Origin: Echinostoma caproni
Taxonomy: Eukaryota; Platyhelminthes; Trematoda; Plagiorchiida; Echinostomatidae
Direction: 5' to 3'
Length of the DNA stretch: 53,970 nucleotides
Assembly (NCBI GenBank): GCA_900618425.1
Contig: UZAN01039991.1
Span: 36,902-90,871 of the forward strand
How positions within the stretch are numbered: position 1 is the stretch's first letter; each line of letters opens with the position of its first letter. Below the pieces are notes generated by a model. It worked only from the letters and a program-made list of their open reading frames with translations, ran no database searches and was not told the DNA's origin. The position numbers and the translations under genes are program-made. Below are positions 47,251 to 53,970 of this stretch, piece after piece.

Positions 47251-50200
47251 TGACACACAAAAAAGTAATGACCATCCTTTAATCGTAGAGAAGCAATTTC
47301 TGGGATATAGACATTGAGCGAACACAATGGAAATCAAAAAATAAATTCCACTGCGAGAAGGAACACAGACGTAACGCAGCCAATCTAAAGACGCTCCATC
47401 TAAGCCTCAGGAACATTGAAGCGGATGATGTTTCTATCCGCATGGGGAAGGCATATTCTCAGTCACTGCAAGCTTGCCCAGTTGATTTGCTTATAGAATG
47501 CGAAGTGTCAAAGATGATAAGAAATGAAAAGTTATTCATCGCAATGCAAGGGAAAATAAAATTGCTTACACATTGATTGATTTTAATTTCGAGGGTATAA
47601 TGGAGGTATTTTCAGCACATAAATGAAATAGATACCCGTGTATCATAAAGTGAGATCATTGGAAACTCCTAACCTATAGCATAGTGACTAGGCCCTTAGT
47701 CTGTTGTTTGCATGTGGTTTTTCCTAGTTTGAATTTATCACCATATGAGAATGATTTCAAAGCTGTCCATGGCTACAGACTCGACACGGATTGTTTTTTC
47801 AATCCTCCAAGATTGACTCTCATTTTATCTGGTCAGTGGTACGCTTAGAGGACATTAGACTCAAGTCTGAATATGGTTGGTGGTCAACAATGATTGCACT
47901 GTATTATTTTGCAGAATGATCATTTCGATTGCTGGCGGTTGCAAGGGTGAATTTGAGAAATCGAACTTCCACCACTATTCGGAGTTAGACGGTTATCCTC
48001 CTCGGTTGACACTTTCGACGGTAGACCAAAACTGGTCCTAAAAGTTCTTCCAATCAGCTTTCCAATGCTGTCCTTCCGCGGGCCACATTTTCTCTTTGAT
48101 TCAGAACAAATATAGGTTTGATGCATTGGCTTGATGAATAATGTTCAGTTAAAAAAGCATTCTCACCCAGTTAGTTAGAATCTAATGGAACTCTCGACTA
48201 TACTTTATCGACAAGCATAGATTTGTGAGAAGAGTTAAATCATAACGCATAGAACAAATTCAATCAAAAGCGAACTTCAGTTGGGAGCAAGCTGGAATTC
48301 TTCCATTCATTTCAGCAATTGCAAGTTTTTTTCCTTTTCAAAATAACCAAATGTTATCAATGATATCCCATCACCAACAGTTAGAAACTTTTCCTAGTTC
48401 CTTCAGTTCTACTCTCTTGTAAGTGTGTTTCTGAAGTGTACGTTTTCGAATTATTGAAGTGTAGTTTTTGTACTTGCTGCCAAATACACTTATTTGTTTA
48501 GTCTTCCATGTTTTGTATGACCACTGAAACTTGGATTGAAGTGGGTAATCACGTGCTTCGTCGAGTTTCAGCCGGACAAGTTTGTGTTGCAAAAACAGAA
48601 CGTAAAGCTGTATTGCTTCACTCAAGCTGCAATTAAGCTGTTAAAGTACATCTCGGAGTTCAGCTGGCGAACGGGATTGAAGCGTCAAATAAATATGATC
48701 TTTTATAAACGTTTTCTGGTTGACGTACGCCAGTGGGAAGATCAACCCAAACAATTGTCAGGGGTGGTTAAGTTGAAACTCTTGGGATATTGTTTGTGAG
48801 AAAAAAGAACTTCAGAACAATTGTAGCAGTTCTAAGTGATTGTTGACATAGCATACACTAGAATCAGATCCAGTGGATGTGAGAGCAACGTTGAAGATTT
48901 TCTTCCGTTCTTTCAGGAGACGCGCTATTGAGATGGAGCAAAAATGTGGTTTGTTTTGCGTTACGTTTTATAAAAACACTCGATTAGACTATTCAAAACC
49001 CGATTCTCTTTCTCTCTATCCAACTAAAAGAAGAGTATTTCAGTAGAACTCAGGTTAGTAGTCATAGTGTTATTCACTTGCATGCTACTTACCTGAGCCA
49101 AGTACTCATCAATAACAACAAACGAAGCACAGGCATTATCTATGAACCCCACTTCTCCAAAAAGCAGGCAGTTCATGAACCATTTTGAGCAATTGGGGCG
49201 TGATTAGGTGAACTATGGCAACTGTACCCAGATAGACAGTTAATACACTAAGGTATCAAAATGTGCATCTCTATAACTGTACTAATATCGAAGTTTTGCT
49301 CAATTGCTCGTTTCCTTCACTAAAGCAAAACCTCAATACTGCATGATAGTTGAGTGATAAATTGAGCGTTTACTTTCTTGTTGTCCCATTTGATGTTTAC
49401 TTAAATCTCTTACCCCTAGAGTTAGGAAACCATCGGCGTTATTTGCTTTGCGCCCAGTCGGTTTCATGTTACGAACAATGTGTAAAATTGTGCAAACATC
49501 ATTTTTGTAGGAGCCGACTTGAGAGAATCACTAGCCGAAATGTTTCCTCCAGCAAATGATGAAGCTGTTGGAATAGCAGCACGCAGAAAAAAATACGGAA
49601 ATGGTGTGACAAACTCCTGTTCTCTAGTCTGTATTATAGGAACAACTCACGATTGCATGCTTCAAAGGATTTATTAACATGGCTTCTTAACGTAATCAGT
49701 TCATGGTTAAGAATGAAAAATGTTATACACGGTCCCTAGTAAAAAGCCATTTATTAAAGCCTTCCCTTAATATTTGACGTGAGCTCATCAGTGCAGAAGT
49801 AGGAGGTATGCAAGTGTTTCAGCAAGACTTTAGCTTGAACATTTTAATGGTTTTCACACGGACTATGGCATGTGAGAGAGCGTTTCACCCAATGCGTACA
49901 CTGACAACGAAATAGTGATCTCAGCATTCTATTCTATTTTTTGGGATTTACAACTTGAAACATTATCTCCTGAGTCGGATGTTATGCGAAAACGTGATTG
50001 ACGGACATCCCGGATTGGGTTGTGCGTTGCATGGATCCTTCCTATTTGAAAATCAAATCCCTCTAAATTCGGCAGTACCGATCAGAATGCAATCACAATG
50101 ATTGTGATCTACCGAAATAGAGAAACGGAATGCGATTACTTGACCATCGTAGTTACTGTTCTTCGCACAAGTTCCCGCACCTTACTATCATGTTGCGGCT

Positions 50201-50370
50201 GATGTCTCTTATCCTACTCGTTGTGCAACCAAAGGTGCGCTGATAGCTAACCCGAGAATAGTACTGACTCCAACCGACCGATGTTTGTCAAAGCTGATCA
50301 AACTGAACAACCAGATAATTTTTTTGTGAACGATGGTATATAGATCCTTCACACTTAGGCATTTGGTCGT
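47251..50370. other. Unannotated stretch
   Basis: No recognised gene. Opposed frames at 48371-48625 (minus) and 48536-48799 (plus) are protein-like but unplaced. Frame 49350-49559 is cysteine-rich at its end, without a known domain. Confidence 0.4.
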
Positions 50371-50372
50371 AG

Positions 50373-50706
50373 TTGGTTTCCGAGAAACACGTGCAAATGA
50401 GGCGTGAACTGAAAAGCTAAGAAGCAATGAACAGCTGTTTTGACCTGGTTCGGTTGCACCAGCAGTGCGAATCTATTGACCCAATTGGGGATCGAACCCG
50501 GGAACTCATGGACAGAACGCAAGCATGTTACCTAGTCGGTCACCGGGTAGCATATATGCGTTCTGCTCATGAGGTCCCGAGTTCGATCCCCAGTCGGATA
50601 AATAGATTCGCACTGTTGATGCAACCCAACCAGGTCAAAACAGCTGTTCATTGCTTCCTAGCTTTTTAGTTAACGCCTCATTTGCTGTATTCATATTAAA
50701 TTTAAT
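50373..50706. mobile_element. Foldback tRNA-derived element, copy B (compact)
   Basis: The inverted arms CAAATGAGGCGTGAACTGAA (50393 on) and its partner near 50650-50685 match along nearly their whole length, including CAGCTGTTTTGACCTGGTT (from 50440) and its inverse near 50625-50643. B boxes are GGTTCGATCCC (minus, 50498-50488) and AGTTCGATCCC (50580-50590). The arms meet at about 50545 with almost no spacer, unlike copies A and C, so the central segment was lost or never acquired. The outermost bases beyond CAAATGA fit the A/C terminus poorly, so the limits are approximate. Confidence 0.8.
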
Positions 50707-52260
50707 TCGTTGGATTGTACAGGGAAATGTGCTCTAACACTCATAGGTCAAGGAACTCATATCAAGATTTGGTGTAAATCAACAAAACGTGGAGCCATTC
50801 AAACAGTTCTGAAAAAAGCTTCTTAATAAGCTACTATTCAGAGGAAAAGTCGGTTTTCAGTAGGAAATATTAATTGCATCGAAAGGAACCTTCATTGCAG
50901 CCAATTGGTTATGAGCATTTACAGCTCATCAATAATTAGAGCAGCCATTACAGACGACTTGCCCAAGCTGAACTGACTTTCGTTTAACTGACTGTGAACC
51001 TGTGTTTGTACTTTGGTGCAATGGCAAGACAGCTGCTCTGGTGGATTGAAGAGCACTATTCACACTGGCTTTGAATGGTAAAAGACATGTCACCTATTAG
51101 ATATAAGCCACTAAGTTAAGGTTAAATCAGCGTTTCCATTTACCTTTCAAAGACCACTGGACCTATGCCAGTCATTGTCTTAATCACCGTAGAAGTGATC
51201 GGTATCCAGATTGTCCGCAGTTACACCTAGCCTAAACCATTGCAGTTAGATTACTACAGAATGTTCGTCTGCTTTACACAATTCACTATAGTTGCAGAGG
51301 TGCAGTAACCTGGTGGAATCTGCCTTAATGGATCCCTCAAGAGCACCCAAACACTGTAAAGCTTGGCAACCTGAAAGCCTACCCCGAAACATATCACTTA
51401 GTAGTGGCATATTCAAGTTAACGAATGATTCTTCGAAAAAGATTGCTCGTCTACAATAATTTGTCTGCACATCATTTGAGGCGTATTCTGCGACTTATAC
51501 GTTGGGTAAATATCAGTATATATATATATATCACAAAAGAAGTTCTTCGCTTCAAAAGGAAATATGCACAGAATTTGCTGTTAGGTAAGATAGAAGAAGT
51601 GAAGCGATGTTTCCATCTTTTCTTCGGAATCGGAATTGTATGGACACACCTCAAGTCAACTCAAGTCAGGTCAGTAGTAGCCGCATACATCTGGATGGAC
51701 GAATTTTCAACAACATTTGTGAATGCAAATTTACAAAATCTTACAAAATGAAAATGTATTTTGTAGAAGTAGTTGTTATCAATTACTTACCTCAATCTGT
51801 GGAAACTTTCTTCTTATAAAAAATTTAAATTGCAAGATGTGGCAAAACAGAATTGAAATAAAATGAAAAGACATTTGGAAAATTCGTTGTGTAATGAGTT
51901 ATAAGTGTGCAAAAGATGTTTGATACCACAATTTCCACATACTTGAAGATGTCTGTCTGGTGGAGTCTGCACATTTATCTCTAGTGATGCCACTGAATTA
52001 AAGATGCCCTTTAGAGATTTTGTCAGTAAGTAAGTCTTTTTTTGAAGACCACTACAACCACTGGGAGAGAACGCACTCACAAACCCAACACTTAAGTTGT
52101 GGTGATCAAAACATATTCTCAATCAAAGTGAGAAATATGAAAGATTTCTAAATTTAGAGAAATAGATTGAGTGATACCGATCAATGAAGACTGCCAAATG
52201 CGCTTTTGTAATGTGAGAACACCATTCTGACAATCATACACTTTCCACTCAAAGCCCAAA
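50707..52260. other. Unannotated stretch
   Basis: Nothing recognised. A short AT run lies at 51515-51531. Frames at 51425-51751 and 52122-51814 show no domain. Confidence 0.45.
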
Positions 52261-52261
52261 T

Positions 52262-52640
52262 TATTGAGTGAACAAAGTAAGCAATGGCGTCAATTGCTGA
52301 ACACGAAGCGCGATATGCGGACCATTATGCATTCTCTCTGGCAGACACATTGAAAACCCACAGCATCAAGCATCTCTCAGATAATGTGAGCATGACTGAC
52401 GTGCAGGCGATGAGACATTTATTCCTTTTTGGTTCCTTTTTGGGGACTAGAGTTATCTTAGCCAATCGCCTAATGTCAAGAATCGTTCCGCTTATTAAAC
52501 AATCATTGAATATCCTAGATAGTGAGCCTGCATATATATCCGCAAATACCGTAAGCACCCTAGCTGATGTTTCATCCACATCAGGTGACGTATCCGTCAT
52601 CCTTTTCTGCAAGTGTTGGAGGAGCGTGGCTAGTTCGATG
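52262..52640 (-). pseudogene. LINE reverse transcriptase fragment
   Basis: The minus-strand frame 52612-52325 reads SPDVDETSARVLTVFA, LSRIFNDCLISGTI, LAKITLVPKKEPKRN and IACTSVMLTLSERCLMLWVF. This matches the start of LINE RT domains (acquire-by-LA-ITPVPKK, RPIALTSVxMKxLERxV). The usual Arg-Pro before IACTS is lost. Neither the YxDD motif nor an endonuclease follows, so only about 100 residues survive. The clade is uncertain, and it differs from the LINE at 3.5-6.5 kb. Confidence 0.72.
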
Positions 52641-52659
52641 GTGGTGGCGTAGTGCTGGT

Positions 52660-53970
52660 GAACGTTGCAGGGCTGCGAACCGTTAAGCTAGGTTTCGAAT
52701 AATTCCGTAGAACTGCAACAAGATGGACGACTCCCCAGGGTACGCCTTGATCGAAAAAACAATTTTAACATTCATTCATATCAAAGACGATATTCTTATT
52801 CTAATAAGTACAGAATTTTTCTTATTATATCTTTCCTACAAATGGTAAAAGCTTCCTCTTTACTTTACTTTCGGGGTGACTCAGAGTTTACAACTTTATC
52901 AGTCAGTTGAGCATGGTATGTGACAACAGATTATAAAGCGTGCAGTTGTGTGAAACTACAATAAATCAAAACAAATCTAGTGCAAAAGAAAGGTTACGTT
53001 TCACTTCAATTTATAACTTGCTGTTTTGTAGATTGTCGGGTAGATGAGTTATTGAGCAACAGTGCAACACACATAAACCTTGTTGCAAATGAAGGTGTTC
53101 TCACTATTGTTGTTAGTCTAAAAACAGCAGATGAAAAACACTGAGCTCGTGTGTATTCAAACTCCCCAGAAGAGCTTCAGGTGTGAAACGGGGTTGGTTA
53201 GCACAATAAGTAGGCATGCGTTCTGAGAACACTTCAGGGATCGATGGGATTTAAAGTAATCCAGTTGTTTACCTTCAGTTAATAAGAGACTCCCTAATCA
53301 AGACTGTTAGCGAGTTTGGTTCATACTTTCTTTAGATTGATGTCTTACGACTATTTTGGCCGGTTTGTCAACGTTTGCCTTCCTTCTTGCTTATGTTACT
53401 GAGAGGCTAATTCTCCCAAGGATCGTTAGTTGTCCGCCACAAAGCGTTTCACTTGTGAACAACAGTTTTCTCCCATGTCTGGTTTAAAGACAGCAGTTTC
53501 TTCGCATGTATTTGCTTTAGTCCAATGACATAAAAGTGGTAAAAACTGAACGATGAACAAGTTGTGCGTTCATTTGGCTAGGGTTCTACATCAAAAATAG
53601 CACGTTAATGAAATATGAGACAGGTTCTAAGGCTTGAATGAAACTGCCTCTGAAACAGGTTACTTTGCACACGCGGTGGAGAGAAACGTGCTTGTTGGTT
53701 GTATAAACATGCCCCTCTGATTTAGATTTGGTGCTCTGTGAAAAGAGTGAAAGAATCTGATCACAACAACTCAACCTGAACTTACCAAAAAATTNCTGAT
53801 GGTTATTTGAGAGAAAGTTCTCCCCTCCTGCCATTCACCATCCCCATCTCAGTTTTGTTACATGTTCCAGCACAAATGGTACCAACATCAAGCTGAATAT
53901 TCTGTGGAAAATAACCCGATTGAAATGATGAACTATAGAGCGTTGAGGAAACGTACAGATGAGTTCAGTC
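52660..53970. other. Unannotated stretch at the window end
   Basis: No gene recognised. A single N at 53795 has no flanking duplication, unlike the other two. A degraded tRNA-like segment at 53185-53250 is listed separately. Confidence 0.45.
53185..53250 (+). repeat. Degraded single arm of the tRNA-derived element
   Basis: GGTTAGCACA, GCATGCGTTCTGAGAAC and CAGGGATCGATGGG line up with the right arm of copies A and B (GGTAACACGC, TTGCGTTCTGTCC, CGGGTTCGATTTCC), with several changes. No inverted partner was found. Confidence 0.3.

Noticed and set aside
48371..48625. Minus frame with KLVRLKLDEARDYPLQSKFQ
   Set aside because: Briefly recalled the region before the integrase of BEL/Pao elements, but the flanking blocks are absent and an equally long frame overlaps on the other strand.
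50427..50669. 80-codon frame across foldback copy B
   Set aside because: It crosses both tRNA-like arms. The similar frame at 37961-38197 in copy C is explained the same way. Such frames are common false gene calls over SINEs.
1..53970. CRISPR arrays, bacterial operons, rRNA genes
   Set aside because: Looked for spaced direct repeats, ribosome-binding patterns and conserved rRNA segments. None seen, and the retroelement content is eukaryotic.

Overview
The window looks like an AT-rich, gene-poor piece of a flatworm genome, most likely a digenean fluke. The basis is the set of degraded retroelements: a LINE with endonuclease and reverse transcriptase of the CR1/RTE-like kind common in flukes, other LINE remnants, two Penelope-like elements (PLEs) with GIY-YIG endonucleases, a Ty3/gypsy-type zinc knuckle, and tRNA-derived short repeats. 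There are no bacterial-style gene clusters and no complete host gene can be read. The genus cannot be fixed from sequence alone.

Layout. 1-3.5 kb: no recognisable gene. 3.52-6.54 kb (minus strand): a nearly full-length but broken LINE. 6.5-24 kb: mostly unannotated intergenic or intronic DNA with microsatellites, one tRNA-like remnant (9.56 kb), one weak exon candidate (8.9 kb) and two isolated 80-bp hammerhead-like repeats (13.2 and 23.4 kb) that differ at one position. 24.05-24.8 kb (minus): the 3' end of a CR1-type LINE. 25.52-28.14 kb (plus): a PLE in permuted order (RT tail and GIY-YIG first, then a hammerhead-like motif, then N-terminal region and RT core). 28.2-37.9 kb: no recognisable gene. 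37.92-38.35 kb: a foldback tRNA-derived element. 39.5-40.6 kb: LINE scraps. 42.53 kb: a plausible spliced exon, followed by a 703-base assembly gap. 44.8-47.25 kb: a mosaic of a foldback tRNA element, a second PLE (minus), a gypsy zinc-knuckle fragment (minus) and a LINE fragment (plus). 50.37-50.7 kb: a third foldback tRNA element. 52.3-52.6 kb (minus): another LINE RT fragment.

Two systems deserve attention. First, the PLE and the solo 80-bp repeats share a sequence that folds like a type I hammerhead ribozyme with a palindromic stem III. In the PLE it lies exactly at the seam between the 3' end of one unit and the 5' end of the next, and the insertion starts and ends at the same place in the coding sequence. 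This is what reverse transcription of a circular or tandem RNA would leave. Second, three loci carry the same unusual architecture: two inverted arms, each with a tRNA-like Pol III promoter. In two of the three, a non-palindromic spacer is conserved, so the foldback seems to move as one unit. All coding regions of the retroelements carry frameshifts or stops, so none appears autonomous.
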